Shown piece after piece: positions 50,997 to 60,215 of a DNA stretch of 64,000 nt (position 1 is the first letter of the stretch; each line of letters starts with the position of its first letter). The stretch is taken from the NCBI RefSeq assembly GCF_003319105.1, contig NZ_QOHH01000002.1, forward strand, positions 186,001 to 250,000. The letters run 5' to 3'. Position numbers and translations under genes: made by a program. Under the pieces are notes generated by a model. It did not search any database and had not been told where the DNA came from. It worked only from the letters and a program-made list of their open reading frames with translations. Source of the stretch: Blastococcus sp. TF02-09 (GTDB lineage Bacteria; Actinomycetota; Actinomycetes; Mycobacteriales; Geodermatophilaceae).

Positions 50997-52199
50997 GTGC
51001 GGACGGTCGAGGAACACCAGGCGGCGGTCTCCGCCCTGCTCCCGCTGCTGCCCGAGGAGTCGGTGCCGCTGGCCGCGGCCCACGGCCGGGTGCTCGCCCG
51101 CGACGTCCCCGCCGCGGTCGCGCTGCCCGGCTTCGACAACTCGGCGATGGACGGCTACGCCGCGCGCTGGGCCGAGGTGGGCGGTGCCGCGCAGCGACCG
51201 GTCCGGCTGCCGGTGGCCGAGGACATCCCGGCCGGACGCGGCGACGTCGTCCCGCTCGCGCCGGGCACGGTGCACCGGATCATGACCGGGGCCCCGCTGC
51301 CCCCGGGCGCCGACGTCGTCGTCCCCGTCGAGCTCACCGACGGCGGGACCGACCTGGTGAAGATCCGCGACTCCCCCGCCGCCGGCACCCACCTGCGGCG
51401 CGCGGGCGAGGACATCGCCGCCGGCGAGGTCGCCCTGCCGGCGGGCTCGCCGCTGGGCGCCGCCCAGCTGGGCCTGGCCGCGGCGGTCGGGCTGACCGAG
51501 CTGCCGGTCCGCCGCCGCCCCCGGGTGCTGGTCCTGTCGACCGGCAGCGAGCTGGTGGCCCCGGGCGAGCCGCTGGCTCCCGGTCAGATCTACGAGTCCA
51601 ACTCGCTGCTGCTCGCCGCGGCCGTCGAGGAGGCCGGCGGCCTGCCGCGCCGGCTGCACTTCGTGCCCGACGACGTCGACCAGTTCCTGACCACCGTGCG
51701 CGCCCAGCTGGCGACGGCAGACCTGCTGATCACCAGCGGCGGCGTCAGCGCCGGCGCCTACGAGGTGGTCAAGGACGCGTTCCGCGGGCTGGGCACCGTC
51801 GAGTTCGGCAAGGTCGCGATGCAGCCGGGCGGACCGCAGGGCGCGGGCACCGTCGACGGCGTCCCGGTGGTCACGCTGCCAGGCAACCCGGTGAGCTCCT
51901 TCGTCTCCTTCGAGGTGTTCGTGCGGCCGGCGCTGCGCCGTGCCCTGGGGCACGCCTCCCCGGACCGGTTGCGCGTCCCGGCCCGGCTCACCGGGCCGCT
52001 GCGCTCGCCCGCGGGCCGCCGGCAGTTCCTGCGGGGGTACGTCGAGGGCGGCGAGGTGTCGCAGGTCGGCGGGCCGGGCTCGCACCTGGTCGCCCACCTG
52101 GCCCGCGCGAACTGTCTGGTCGTCGTCCCGGAGGACGTCACCGAGCTGGCTGCCGGCGCCGAGGTCGACGTCGTGCTGATCGAGGGAGCGTTGCGATGA
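50997..52199 (+). CDS. moeA: Molybdopterin molybdotransferase (gephyrin-like MoeA)
   Basis: The 400-residue enzyme inserts molybdate into molybdopterin-AMP. It has FDNSAMDGYAAR, RIMTGAPLPPGADVV, the MoCF-domain motifs LSTGSELVAPG and LITSGGVSAG, and LPGNPVSSFVSFEVFV. The end overlaps moaC (ATGA). It is the first gene of a moeA-moaC-mog operon. Confidence 0.94.
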   Translation: MRTVEEHQAAVSALLPLLPEESVPLAAAHGRVLARDVPAAVALPGFDNSAMDGYAARWAEVGGAAQRPVRLPVAEDIPAGRGDVVPLAPGTVHRIMTGAPLPPGADVVVPVELTDGGTDLVKIRDSPAAGTHLRRAGEDIAAGEVALPAGSPLGAAQLGLAAAVGLTELPVRRRPRVLVLSTGSELVAPGEPLAPGQIYESNSLLLAAAVEEAGGLPRRLHFVPDDVDQFLTTVRAQLATADLLITSGGVSAGAYEVVKDAFRGLGTVEFGKVAMQPGGPQGAGTVDGVPVVTLPGNPVSSFVSFEVFVRPALRRALGHASPDRLRVPARLTGPLRSPAGRRQFLRGYVEGGEVSQVGGPGSHLVAHLARANCLVVVPEDVTELAAGAEVDVVLIEGALR

Positions 52200-52669
52200 C
52201 CGGGCCCAGGTTGACCCACGTCGACGAGACCGGCGCCGCGCGCATGGTCGACGTCAGCGCGAAGGCGGTGACCGCGCGGGAGGCGACCGCCGCTGGCCGG
52301 GTGCTCGTCAGCCCCGAGGTGGTCGCCCTGCTGCGCGGCACGGGCGTGCCCAAGGGGGACGCCGTGGCGGTGGCGCGGATCGCGGGCATCGCCGGGGCCA
52401 AGCGGACCCCGGACCTCGTGCCGCTGTGCCACCCGATCGCGCTGCACGGGGTGACCGTCGACCTCGAGGTGGCCGACGACGCCGTCGAGATCACCGCGAC
52501 GGCGCGCACGGCCGACCGCACCGGGGTGGAGATGGAGGCGCTGACCGCGGTCACCGTCGCCGGCCTGACGATGATCGACATGGTCAAGGCGGTCGATCCG
52601 CGGGCCTCGATCACCGACGTCCGGCTGCTCCGGAAGTCCGGCGGCAAGAAGGGTGAGTGGACCCGGTGA
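52196..52669 (+). CDS. moaC: Cyclic pyranopterin monophosphate synthase
   Basis: The 157-residue enzyme converts 3',8-cyclo-GTP to cyclic pyranopterin monophosphate. It has LTHVDETGAARMVDVSAKA, LVPLCHPIALHGV, TGVEMEALTAV and the C-terminal KKGEWTR. ATG and GTGA overlaps tie it to moeA and mog. moaA is not in the window. Confidence 0.96.
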   Translation: MTGPRLTHVDETGAARMVDVSAKAVTAREATAAGRVLVSPEVVALLRGTGVPKGDAVAVARIAGIAGAKRTPDLVPLCHPIALHGVTVDLEVADDAVEITATARTADRTGVEMEALTAVTVAGLTMIDMVKAVDPRASITDVRLLRKSGGKKGEWTR

Positions 52670-53160
52670 GCGAGCTCCCGGCCGGGGCCCGCGCCCTGGT
52701 GGTCACCGCCTCCAACCGCGCCGCGGCCGGCGTCTACGAGGACCGCAGCGGGCAGGCGCTGGCCGCCGGGCTGGCCGGGCTCGGGTTCGGCGTGGAGGGT
52801 CCCAAGGTCCTGCCCGACGACGCCGTCGAGATCGAGGACGTGCTGCGCGCGGCGGTGGACGCCGGCCTCGATGTCGTCCTCACCACCGGCGGCACCGGCC
52901 TCTCCCCGACCGACGTCACGCCGGAGGCCACCCGCCGCGTGCTGGAGCGCGAGGCCCCCGGCATCGCCGAGGCGGTCCGCCGCTACGGGGCCGAGCACGG
53001 CGTGCCGACGGCCGTGCTCTCCCGCGGCCTGGCCGGCACCGCCGGGCGCACCCTGATCGTCAACCTGCCCGGCTCGACCGGCGGGGTGACGGACGGCCTG
53101 GCGGTGCTGGGCCCCCTGCTCCCCCACGTGGTCAGCCAGCTCCGCGGCGGCGACCACTGA
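52666..53160 (+). CDS. mog: Molybdopterin adenylyltransferase-like protein (MogA/MoaB)
   Basis: The 164-residue MoCF-domain protein has TASNRAAAGVYEDRSG, TTGGTGLSPTDVTPEAT and NLPGSTGGVTDGLAVL. It activates molybdopterin with AMP before molybdenum insertion. The GTG at 52666 overlaps the moaC stop (GTGA) and was preferred over a GTG three codons earlier. It converges on fdhD with 1 bp between. Confidence 0.92.
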   Translation: MSELPAGARALVVTASNRAAAGVYEDRSGQALAAGLAGLGFGVEGPKVLPDDAVEIEDVLRAAVDAGLDVVLTTGGTGLSPTDVTPEATRRVLEREAPGIAEAVRRYGAEHGVPTAVLSRGLAGTAGRTLIVNLPGSTGGVTDGLAVLGPLLPHVVSQLRGGDH

Positions 53161-53161
53161 G

Positions 53162-53989
53162 TCAGTCCAGCGCGATCCGCTCGGTGTGCGTGTAGACGTT
53201 GCACCCGTCGCCGCGCAGGAAGCCGACGAGCGTGATGCCGACCTCGCGGGCCAGCTCCACCGCCAGGGACGACGGCGCCGACACCGCTGCGAGCACCGGG
53301 ATGCCGGCCATCGCCGCCTTCTGGGTGAGCTCGAAGCTGGCCCGCCCGCTGACCATGAGCACGTGCCCGGCCAGCGGCAGGCGGCCCGCCCGGACGCCGT
53401 CCCCGATGACCTTGTCCACCGCGTTGTGCCGACCGACGTCCTCCCGCAGGGCGACGAGCTCCCCGTCGGCGCCGAACAGGCCGGCGGCGTGCAGGCCCCC
53501 CGTCTTCTCGAAGACCTCCTGCTGCGCCCGCAGCCGGTCCGGCAGCGTCAGCAGCGTGTCCAGCGGCAGCCGGACGGCGTCCGCCGCCACGTCGTGGACG
53601 GTCTTCGTGCGGATCGCGTCGATGCTCGCCTTGCCGCAGACGCCGCAGGAGCTGGACGTGTAGAAGTTCCGCTCCAGCCCGGTGTCCGGGATCGGGACGC
53701 CCGGCGCGAGATCGACGTCCACCACGTTGTAGGTGTTGCGGCCGTCGTCGTCGACCGAGTCGCAGTAGCGCAGGCCGGCGACGTCGTCCGGGCCGGCGAT
53801 GACGCCCTCGGTGGCCAGGAAGCCGTGCACCAGGTCAAAGTCGTCGCCCGGCGTGCGCATGGTGACCGCCAGCGGCGCGCCGGCCAGCCGGATCTCCAGC
53901 GGCTCCTCGGCGGCCACCGTGTCGGGTCGGGTGGTGTGCTGCGCTCCTCGGATGCGCAGCACCGGCGTCCGGCTGGTGACTCGTCCCAC
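53162..53989 (-). CDS. fdhD: Formate dehydrogenase accessory sulfurtransferase FdhD
   Basis: The 275-residue protein passes sulfur from a cysteine desulfurase to the molybdenum cofactor of formate dehydrogenase. The catalytic pair is in SSCGVCGK, with LVHGFLATEGVI and REDVGRHNAVDKVIG. TACCGT lies 7 nt before the GTG at 53989. No formate dehydrogenase is in the window. Confidence 0.94.
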   Translation of the reverse strand: MGRVTSRTPVLRIRGAQHTTRPDTVAAEEPLEIRLAGAPLAVTMRTPGDDFDLVHGFLATEGVIAGPDDVAGLRYCDSVDDDGRNTYNVVDVDLAPGVPIPDTGLERNFYTSSSCGVCGKASIDAIRTKTVHDVAADAVRLPLDTLLTLPDRLRAQQEVFEKTGGLHAAGLFGADGELVALREDVGRHNAVDKVIGDGVRAGRLPLAGHVLMVSGRASFELTQKAAMAGIPVLAAVSAPSSLAVELAREVGITLVGFLRGDGCNVYTHTERIALD

Positions 53990-53996
53990 GGCAGCG

Positions 53997-54002
53997 ACGG
54001 TA
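53997..54002 (-). promoter_or_regulatory. Candidate -10 element (TACCGT) of fdhD
   Basis: TACCGT on the minus strand lies 7 nt before the fdhD GTG. The mobA -10 on the other strand is only 13 bp away, so the two core promoters overlap. Confidence 0.45.
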
Positions 54003-54015
54003 CCCACGCGACCCC

Positions 54016-54021
54016 TACCGT
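54016..54021 (+). promoter_or_regulatory. Candidate -10 element (TACCGT) of mobA
   Basis: TACCGT lies 6 nt before the mobA GTG at 54028, with no ribosome-binding site, back to back with the fdhD -10. Confidence 0.45.
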
Positions 54022-54027
54022 GACGCC

Positions 54028-54618
54028 GTGGACGAACTCCCCCCGTACGCCGCCCTCGTGCTGGCGGGTGGTCGCGCGGTCCGCCTGGGCGGCGAGGCCA
54101 AGCCGCAGCTGGAGGTCGGGGGTCGCACCATGCTCGCCGCCGTGCTCGGCGCGGTCGCCGACGCGGAGCGTCGCGTCGTGGTCGGCCCTCCGCAGCCGGT
54201 CCCCGAGGACGTCGTCGTCGTCCGCGAGCAGCCACCCGGCGGCGGGCCCGTGGCGGCGCTGCGGGCTGGCCTCCCCGCGGTCGGCAGCGACGTCGTCGCC
54301 CTGCTGGCCGGCGACCTGCCCTTCCTGTCCGCCGCGCTGCTCGGGCAGCTCCGCACTGCGCTGGCCGGCGACGGCGTCCTGGTCGTCGACGACGGAGGCC
54401 GCGACCAGTTCCTGCTCGGCGTGTGGCGGACGGCGGCCCTGCGCGCGGCCTTGCCCGCCCCCGGCGGGCCGACGTCGTTGCGGCAGGTGCTGGCTCCGCT
54501 GGCCGTCGACCGCCTCCGCCCGACCGTCCTCCCGGGCGCACCCCCACCATGGCTGGACTGCGACACCCCGGCCGATCTGGAGCGCGCCCGGGCGGTAGCG
54601 GCGGACCTCGACGGGTAG
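54028..54618 (+). CDS. mobA: Molybdenum cofactor guanylyltransferase-like protein
   Basis: The 196-residue GT-A fold protein has AALVLAGGRAVRLGGEAKPQ at the GTP-binding N-terminus, PPGGGPVAALRAGLP and LLAGDLPFL. It would attach GMP to the molybdenum cofactor for bis-MGD enzymes such as formate dehydrogenase, which fits its place beside fdhD. The usual GRSxRMG-x-DK motif is looser here (GRAVRLGGEAK), so another nucleotidyltransferase role is possible. Confidence 0.82.
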   Translation: MDELPPYAALVLAGGRAVRLGGEAKPQLEVGGRTMLAAVLGAVADAERRVVVGPPQPVPEDVVVVREQPPGGGPVAALRAGLPAVGSDVVALLAGDLPFLSAALLGQLRTALAGDGVLVVDDGGRDQFLLGVWRTAALRAALPAPGGPTSLRQVLAPLAVDRLRPTVLPGAPPPWLDCDTPADLERARAVAADLDG

Positions 54619-54628
54619 AGGGGCGGTC

Positions 54629-55291
54629 ATGCGCATCGTCATCGCCGGCGCCCACGGTCAGGTCGCCCGTCGGCTCGGCCGCCTGCTGTCCGGCCGCGGG
54701 GACGCCGTCGTCGGTGTCATCCGCAACCCCGACCACGCCGCGGACCTGGAGAGCGACGGCGTCCTGCCGGTGGCCCTCGACCTCGAGTCCACGACCGTCG
54801 ACGAGCTCGCCGACGTGGTCCGCGGCGCCGACGCCGTCGTGTTCGCGGCCGGCGCGGGCCCGGGCAGCGGCGAGGCCCGCAAGCACACCGTCGACCACGC
54901 CGCCGCCGTACTGCTCGCCCACGCCGCGGAACGGGCGGGGGTGCGGCCCTACGTGCTGGTCTCCTCGATGGGCGTCGAGCGGGCCCGCGAGGGGACGCCG
55001 CAGGGCGTCGACCCGGTGATGGCCGTGTACCTGCAGGCCAAGCTGCGCGCCGAGGACGAGATCCTCCCCCGGGAGGCGCTGGCCACCACGATCCTGCGCC
55101 CGGGTGGGCTCACCGACGACCCGGGCACCGGGCGGGTGACCCTGGGCCACGGGATCGGCTACGGCAGCGTGCCGCGCGACGACGTCGCCGCCGTGCTGGT
55201 GGCCCTGATCGACGCCCGCCGCGACGGCGCCGTCGTGGAACTGGTCGCCGGCGACACTCCCGTTGATGAGGCGGTCGCTGGCGTGCCCTGA
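54629..55291 (+). CDS. NAD(P)-binding SDR-family protein (atypical SDR)
   Basis: The 220-residue protein has the dinucleotide-binding start IVIAGAHGQVARRLGRLL, DAVVFAAGAGPGSG and YVLVSSMGVERA, the atypical SDR5 pattern often called NAD(P)H-binding. The YxxxK pair is present as YLQAK, so catalysis is possible. GAGGGG lies 6 nt before the ATG. It follows mobA by 10 bp and converges on truA. Confidence 0.83.
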   Translation: MRIVIAGAHGQVARRLGRLLSGRGDAVVGVIRNPDHAADLESDGVLPVALDLESTTVDELADVVRGADAVVFAAGAGPGSGEARKHTVDHAAAVLLAHAAERAGVRPYVLVSSMGVERAREGTPQGVDPVMAVYLQAKLRAEDEILPREALATTILRPGGLTDDPGTGRVTLGHGIGYGSVPRDDVAAVLVALIDARRDGAVVELVAGDTPVDEAVAGVP

Positions 55292-55308
55292 GCGAGGCGC
55301 GGTTCCCT

Positions 55309-56160
55309 TCAGCCGCGGCGGGCGCGGGTGAGCAGGGTGCGGTCGGCCAGCATGTCGTCGGGCGGGTAGTCGACACCGACGAGCGTCAGCCCCCCGGCCG
55401 GGGCCACCGGCACCTCGCTGGCCCGCTCCTCGCGCGCCAGCAGGCCGGCCGGCCAGTCGGGCGCCCGCCGCCCCTCACCGACCGCCGTGAGCGCCCCCAC
55501 GAGGCTGCGCACCATGGAGTGGCAGAACGCGTCGGCCGAGGCGGAGATCGTCACCAGCTCGCCGGTGCGGGCCACGTCCAGCGCGAGCAGGGTGCGGATG
55601 GTCGTGGCGCCCTCGCGGCGGCGGCAGAAGGCGGCGAAGTCGTGCTCGCCCAGCAGCAGCGCGGCCGCCGTCGCCATGGCACCGGCGTCGAGGGTGCGCG
55701 GCCAGGCGACCGTGTCGGCCCGCCGCAGCGGCGGAGGCCCCCAGACCGCGTCGGTCAGCCGGTAGACGTAGTGCCGCCCCAGGGCCCCGAACCGCGCGTC
55801 GAAGTCCGGGTGCGCCGCCACCACCGCGGGGACGGCGATGTCCGGGGGCAGGACCCCGCGCAGCCGCCGCACCAGCCGGTCGCGGTGCTCGTCCCACAGC
55901 TCACGGGGGACGTCGCAGTGCGCGACCTGGCCGGTGGCGTGCACGCCGGCGTCGGTACGGCCGGCGACGGTCAGCTCGACCGGGGTCCGCAGCACCGTTC
56001 CGAGCGCGTGCTCGAGGTCCCCCTGGACCGTGCGCTGCGCGGGCTGGCGGGCCCAGCCGTGCAGGGCGGTGCCGTCGTAGCTGACCGAGAGACGAAGACG
56101 GACGAGCCCGCCACCGGTGTCGGTGACGGGCTCGCCCGGGTGCTCGGTGTGCAGCGTCAG
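55309..56160 (-). CDS. truA: tRNA pseudouridine(38-40) synthase, predicted CTG start
   Basis: The catalytic motif [15 protein letters not shown] and the blocks FHSM-like [13 protein letters not shown] and GRHYVYRL identify TruA. The first in-frame GTG (55995) would delete the conserved N-terminus; the frame upstream encodes [20 protein letters not shown] (from 56103), clearly TruA. Between there and the upstream in-frame stop I find no ATG, GTG or TTG. CTG at 56160 overlaps the TGA of the preceding gene (CTGA), like the ATGA/GTGA couplings elsewhere here, giving 283 residues. That start is my inference. Confidence 0.85.
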   Translation of the reverse strand: MTLHTEHPGEPVTDTGGGLVRLRLSVSYDGTALHGWARQPAQRTVQGDLEHALGTVLRTPVELTVAGRTDAGVHATGQVAHCDVPRELWDEHRDRLVRRLRGVLPPDIAVPAVVAAHPDFDARFGALGRHYVYRLTDAVWGPPPLRRADTVAWPRTLDAGAMATAAALLLGEHDFAAFCRRREGATTIRTLLALDVARTGELVTISASADAFCHSMVRSLVGALTAVGEGRRAPDWPAGLLAREERASEVPVAPAGGLTLVGVDYPPDDMLADRTLLTRARRG

Positions 56161-56540
56161 CGCGGGTCGGGAGCCGACTCGCCGCCGGGGGCGTGCAGGC
56201 CCGCGGTGGCCGCGTCGCCCTGCTCGGCGGCGTTCACCTCGGCCGCGGCCGCCTCGGCGAGCTCCGGCGAGATGTCGTCGCCCTCGACGACCACGCCGTT
56301 CTCCGCGGTGGGCTGGCGCTCGACGTCACCGTCGTCCTGACGCTCGCCGTCGGGGGTGAAGACGTCGGTGACGACCTGGCGGGCCTCCTCGGTGACGCTG
56401 CCGTCGACCACGGCCGGGGAGGTGTCCCCGCCGGGGCCGGTGGTCTCGCCCTCGAAGGTCGCCCCCTGGTCGCCGCCGCCGGCCTGCACGCCCGCGGCGC
56501 CGGCACCGGGCTCGGGCCCGGTACCCGTGGAGCTGGTCAC
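56157..56540 (-). CDS. Acidic low-complexity protein between rplQ and truA, unknown
   Basis: The 127-residue, strongly acidic protein is rich in Gly, Ala, Glu, Asp and Thr ([39 protein letters not shown]). No domain is recognisable and it is probably disordered. The GTG overlaps the rplQ stop (GTGA), and its TGA overlaps the proposed truA CTG, which argues that it is translated. It may be a remnant or extension of the acidic rplQ tail. Confidence 0.55.
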   Translation of the reverse strand: MTSSTGTGPEPGAGAAGVQAGGGDQGATFEGETTGPGGDTSPAVVDGSVTEEARQVVTDVFTPDGERQDDGDVERQPTAENGVVVEGDDISPELAEAAAAEVNAAEQGDAATAGLHAPGGESAPDPR

Positions 56541-57154
56541 TTCGCGTCCGTCTCGGGCTCGGCCTCCGCGACCGCCTCGGCCTCATCGGCCGGCGCGTCG
56601 GCGGCGGCCTCGTCGGGAGCGGCGGCGTCGGCCTCGTCCGGGGTGGCGACGGCGTCGGCGTCCGCGGACTCGTCGGCCAGGGCCGGCTCGACGGCGTCGG
56701 CGGTGACCTCACCGGAGGCGGCGGCCGCGCCGGCGCCGGCGGCGAACCGCGTGCCGCGGGCCCGCTCGGCCTCGCCGACGGCCTGCTGCGCGACGGTCAG
56801 CGCCTCGACCAGCTCGATGACCGCCATCGGGGCGTTGTCGCCCTTGCGCGGGCCGATCTTGGTGATGCGGGTGTAGCCGCCCGGCCGGTTCGCGAAGCGC
56901 GGACCGATCTCGGCGAAGAGGGTGTGCACGACGTCCTTGTCGCGGATCGTCGTCATCACCTGGCGGCGGGCGTGCAGGTCACCGCGCTTGGCGAAGGTCA
57001 CCAGCTTCTCGGCCAGGGGACGCAGCCGCTTGGCCTTGGCCTCGGTGGTCGTGATCCGCCCGTGCTCGAACAGCGACGTGGCCAGGTTGGCCAGCATCAG
57101 CCGCTGGTGCGCGGGGGATCCGCCGAGACGGGGACCCTTGGTGGGGGTGGGCAT
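56537..57154 (-). CDS. rplQ: Ribosomal protein bL17 with long acidic tail
   Basis: Residues 1-120 are a normal L17 ([57 protein letters not shown]). Residues about 135-205 form an Ala/Glu/Asp-rich tail of low complexity, giving 205 residues against about 120 for E. coli L17. Extended L17 proteins occur in actinobacteria. GGAAGGA lies 5 nt before the ATG. It lies downstream of rpoA after a hairpin. Confidence 0.95.
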   Translation of the reverse strand: MPTPTKGPRLGGSPAHQRLMLANLATSLFEHGRITTTEAKAKRLRPLAEKLVTFAKRGDLHARRQVMTTIRDKDVVHTLFAEIGPRFANRPGGYTRITKIGPRKGDNAPMAVIELVEALTVAQQAVGEAERARGTRFAAGAGAAAASGEVTADAVEPALADESADADAVATPDEADAAAPDEAAADAPADEAEAVAEAEPETDAK

Positions 57155-57230
57155 GTCGGTCCTTCCTCAGGCTGCCGGCCGGTGCGAGGGGCGGCTGCGA
57201 TGGTGACGTGCTGTGGGCCCCCTCCCCGGG

Positions 57231-57259
57231 CCCCGCCCGGCGCAGGGCGCCGGGCGGGG
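57231..57259 (-). terminator. Hairpin between rpoA and rplQ
   Basis: A perfect 13-bp stem (57231-57243 with 57247-57259, loop AGG) lies 16 bp after the rpoA stop, within the rpoA-rplQ transcript. It may reduce readthrough or stabilise the upstream mRNA. No T-run. Confidence 0.5.
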
Positions 57260-57275
57260 AGGGAGAGGTCCTTGT

Positions 57276-58352
57276 TCAGAGCTGCTCGGTCTCCTGGTAG
57301 GAGCCCTCGTCGTACTGGCCCTGCTCGTAGCCGGGGGCGAACTCGCCGGTGCCCTGGTAGGCGTCGGTCTCGTAGCCCTCGTCGTAGCTCTCGATCGAGG
57401 TCGGGATGAATCCGGGCGGGCTGTCCTTGAGGGCCAGGCCCATCGCCGCGAGCTTCATCTTGACCTCGTCGATCGACTTCGCGCCGAAGTTGCGGATGTC
57501 GAGCAGGTCGGCCTCGGAACGGGTGACGAGCTCACCGACGGTGTGCACGCCCTCGCGCTTGAGGCAGTTGTAGGACCGGACGGTGAGGTCCATGTCCTCG
57601 ATCGGCATCGAGAAGTTCGCGATGTCGGCGGCCTCGGCCGGGCTGGGCCCGACCTCGATGCCCTCGGCGTCCACGTTGAGCTCGCGCAGCAGACCGAAGA
57701 GCTCGACCAGCGTCGACCCGGCCGACGCGATGGCGTCGCGGGGGGCGATGGAGGGCTTGGTCTCGACGTCGACCACGAGGCGGTCGAAGTCGGTGCGCTG
57801 CTCGACGCGGGTCGCCTCGACGGCGTAGGTGACCTTGAGGACCGGCGAGTAGATCGAGTCGACGGGGATGCGACCGATCTCCTGGCCGGGCTGCTTGTTC
57901 TGCGGCGCCGGGACGTACCCGCGACCGCGCTCGACGACGAGCTCCACCTCGAGGCGGCCCTTGCCGTTGAGCGTGGCGATGTGCAGGTCGGGGTTGTGCA
58001 CCTCGACACCGGCCGGCGGCGCGATGTCCGCGGCGGTGACCTCACCGGGGCCCTGCTTGCGCAGGTACATGGTCACCGGCTCGTCGGAGTCGGAGCTGAC
58101 GACCAGGCCCTTGAGGTTGAGGATGAGCTCGGTGACGTCCTCCTTGACGCCCGGCACGGTGGTGAACTCGTGCAGGGTGCCCTCGATGCGGATGCTGGTG
58201 ACAGCAGCGCCGGGGATCGAGGACAGCAGCGTGCGCCGCAGGGAGTTGCCGAGGGTGTAGCCGAAGCCGGGCTCGAGGGGCTCGATGACGAATCGCGACC
58301 GCGACTCGGTGATCGTCTCCTCGGTGAGCGTGGGGCGCTGTGCGATGAGCAC
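57276..58352 (-). CDS. rpoA: RNA polymerase alpha subunit
   Basis: The 358-residue subunit has the N-terminal assembly domain ([20 protein letters not shown]) and the C-terminal DNA/activator-binding domain ([39 protein letters not shown]). A C-terminal extension of about 35 residues is rich in Tyr, Glu and Gly ([20 protein letters not shown]). GTG start with AAGGAG upstream. The alpha-operon order is standard. Confidence 0.98.
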   Translation of the reverse strand: MLIAQRPTLTEETITESRSRFVIEPLEPGFGYTLGNSLRRTLLSSIPGAAVTSIRIEGTLHEFTTVPGVKEDVTELILNLKGLVVSSDSDEPVTMYLRKQGPGEVTAADIAPPAGVEVHNPDLHIATLNGKGRLEVELVVERGRGYVPAPQNKQPGQEIGRIPVDSIYSPVLKVTYAVEATRVEQRTDFDRLVVDVETKPSIAPRDAIASAGSTLVELFGLLRELNVDAEGIEVGPSPAEAADIANFSMPIEDMDLTVRSYNCLKREGVHTVGELVTRSEADLLDIRNFGAKSIDEVKMKLAAMGLALKDSPPGFIPTSIESYDEGYETDAYQGTGEFAPGYEQGQYDEGSYQETEQL

Positions 58353-58454
58353 GGTGGTTCTCCTTCACAGTCCTCCGGCGACCGCCATATGACGCCGTGA
58401 GGTGGGTGGTGCAGGCGGGGCGGACATCTGTCCGACCGCCCCGCCGTGGTGCGC

Positions 58455-59081
58455 TTACTTGGAGTAGAGCTCCACGATCAGCTGCTCCTGAACCGGGGTG
58501 TCGATCACCTGACGGGCCGGGATGTTGTGCACGAGCACGCGCAGCTGGCTGCTGATGACCTCGAGCCACGGGGGCACGGGGCGCTCGCCGGCGCGGGCCT
58601 GGGCGACCTCGAACGGCAGCATCGTGCGCGACTTCTCGGCCACCTCGACGATGTCGTTCTCCGTCACGCGGTAGGACGGGATGTCGACCTTGCGGCCGTT
58701 GACCCGGATGTGGCCGTGGCGCACCAGCTGGCGCGCCATGTCGCGGGACTCGGCGAAGCCGGCCCGGTAGACCACGTTGTCCAGGCGCGACTCCAGGATC
58801 TGGAGCAGGACCTCACCGGTCTTGCCGCTCTTGCGGTTGGCCTCTTCGTAGTAGCCGCGGAACTGCTTCTCCAGCACGCCGTAGATGCGGCGGGCCTTCT
58901 GCTTCTCGCGCAGCTGCAGCAGGTACTCGCTGTCCTTGGTGCGGCCGCGGCCGTGCTCGCCCGGCGGGTAGGGCCGGATCTCGATCGGGCACTTCGCGGA
59001 CTCGCACTTGCTGCCCTTGAGGAACAGCTTCATCTTCTCGCGCCGGCAGAGGCGGCAGTCGGCTCCGGTGTAGCGGGCCAC
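58455..59081 (-). CDS. rpsD: Ribosomal protein uS4 (zinc-binding form)
   Basis: The 208-residue protein has an S4 RNA-binding domain ([40 protein letters not shown]). Four N-terminal cysteines (CRLC...CESAKC) mark the zinc-binding C+ form. The GTG start follows GGAG. Confidence 0.97.
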   Translation of the reverse strand: MARYTGADCRLCRREKMKLFLKGSKCESAKCPIEIRPYPPGEHGRGRTKDSEYLLQLREKQKARRIYGVLEKQFRGYYEEANRKSGKTGEVLLQILESRLDNVVYRAGFAESRDMARQLVRHGHIRVNGRKVDIPSYRVTENDIVEVAEKSRTMLPFEVAQARAGERPVPPWLEVISSQLRVLVHNIPARQVIDTPVQEQLIVELYSK

Positions 59082-59115
59082 GTCAGTTCTCCAGTTTCGT
59101 CTCGTCAGTGACCGG

Positions 59116-59523
59116 TCAGACCCGGCGGCGCTTCTTGGGGCGGCAGCCGTTGTGCGGCTGCGGCGTCACGTCCTGGATCTGCCCGACCTCGAGGCCGGTG
59201 GCCTGCAGGGAACGGATGGCCGTCTCGCGACCGGAGCCAGGGCCCTTCACGAAGACGTCGACCTTGCGCATGCCGTGCTCCTGCGCCTTGCGCGCCGCGT
59301 TCTCGGCAGCCATCTGAGCCGCGAACGGCGTGGACTTGCGCGAGCCCTTGAAGCCGACGTGGCCGGCGGAGGCCCAGCTGATCACGTTGCCGTTCGGGTC
59401 GGTGATCGACACGATCGTGTTGTTGAACGTGCTCTTGATGTGCGCGGCGCCGTGGGCGACGTTCTTCTTCTCCTTGCGGCGGACCTTCTTGGCACCAGCC
59501 GCGGTGCGAGCCCTGGGAGGCAT
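59116..59523 (-). CDS. rpsK: Ribosomal protein uS11
   Basis: The 135-residue protein has a lysine/arginine-rich N-terminus ([14 protein letters not shown]), [20 protein letters not shown], and ends [16 protein letters not shown], the family terminus. The ATG has GGAGAG upstream. Confidence 0.97.
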   Translation of the reverse strand: MPPRARTAAGAKKVRRKEKKNVAHGAAHIKSTFNNTIVSITDPNGNVISWASAGHVGFKGSRKSTPFAAQMAAENAARKAQEHGMRKVDVFVKGPGSGRETAIRSLQATGLEVGQIQDVTPQPHNGCRPKKRRRV

Positions 59524-59642
59524 GTCTCTCCGGTTTCCTTCAGTTGCTGTGGCCTGGGGGTGCTGCCTCGAGGCAGCGCACGCCGGGTGCGGTCACTCCC
59601 GCCCTCACGGGTCGCCGTGACGGCGCCCCGGCGTGCTGGGGA

Positions 59643-60017
59643 TCAGCGAGCCTTCTTCTTGCCCGCGATGGTCTTGCGCGGGCCCTTGCTCGAGCGCGCG
59701 TTGGTCTTGGTGCGCTGGCCGTGGACGGGCAGTCCACGACGGTGACGCAGCCCCTGGTAGCAGCCGATCTCCACCTTTCGGCGGATGTCGGCGGCCACCT
59801 CGCGGCGCAGGTCACCCTCGACGCGGAAGTGCTCGTCGATGTAGTCGCGCAGCTTCAGCAGGTCCTCGTCGCCGAGGTCCTTGACGCGCAGGTCGGGGCT
59901 GACGCCCGTCGCGGCCAGGGTCTCCTTGGCGTGGGTCTTGCCGATGCCGTAGATGTAGGTGAGCGCGACCTCCAACCGCTTCTCGCGGGGGAGGTCGACG
60001 CCTGCCAGTCGTGCCAT
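59643..60017 (-). CDS. rpsM: Ribosomal protein uS13
   Basis: The 124-residue protein begins [20 protein letters not shown], with [39 protein letters not shown] and a basic C-terminus. The ATG at 60017 has GGGAG about 9 nt upstream. It follows rpmJ by 14 bp. Confidence 0.97.
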   Translation of the reverse strand: MARLAGVDLPREKRLEVALTYIYGIGKTHAKETLAATGVSPDLRVKDLGDEDLLKLRDYIDEHFRVEGDLRREVAADIRRKVEIGCYQGLRHRRGLPVHGQRTKTNARSSKGPRKTIAGKKKAR

Positions 60018-60031
60018 GTTCAGGTACTCCC

Positions 60032-60145
60032 TCAGCCCTGGCGCTGCTTGTGCCGGGCGTTGTCGCAGATGACCATGACCCGGCCGTGCCGGCGGATCAC
60101 CTTGCACTTGTCGCAGATCTTCTTCACCGACGGCTGGACCTTCAC
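60032..60145 (-). CDS. rpmJ: Ribosomal protein bL36 (zinc-binding form)
   Basis: A 37-residue protein starts [20 protein letters not shown] and ends NARHKQRQG. The C-x2-C, C and H ligands of the zinc-binding C+ form are all present. The GTG at 60145 has GAGGGG about 9 nt upstream. It is short but unmistakable, between infA and rpsM as usual. Confidence 0.97.
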   Translation of the reverse strand: MKVQPSVKKICDKCKVIRRHGRVMVICDNARHKQRQG

Positions 60146-60215
60146 CGGTGCCGCCCCTCATTCCTCGATCGTGTGCCGGCCGCGGTCCCTGCCGGTGGCA
60201 GGTGCAGCCGAGCGG

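Noticed and set aside
55309-55995. A truA gene starting at the GTG at 55995
   Set aside because: It would remove the conserved TruA N-terminus, which is encoded in frame just upstream.
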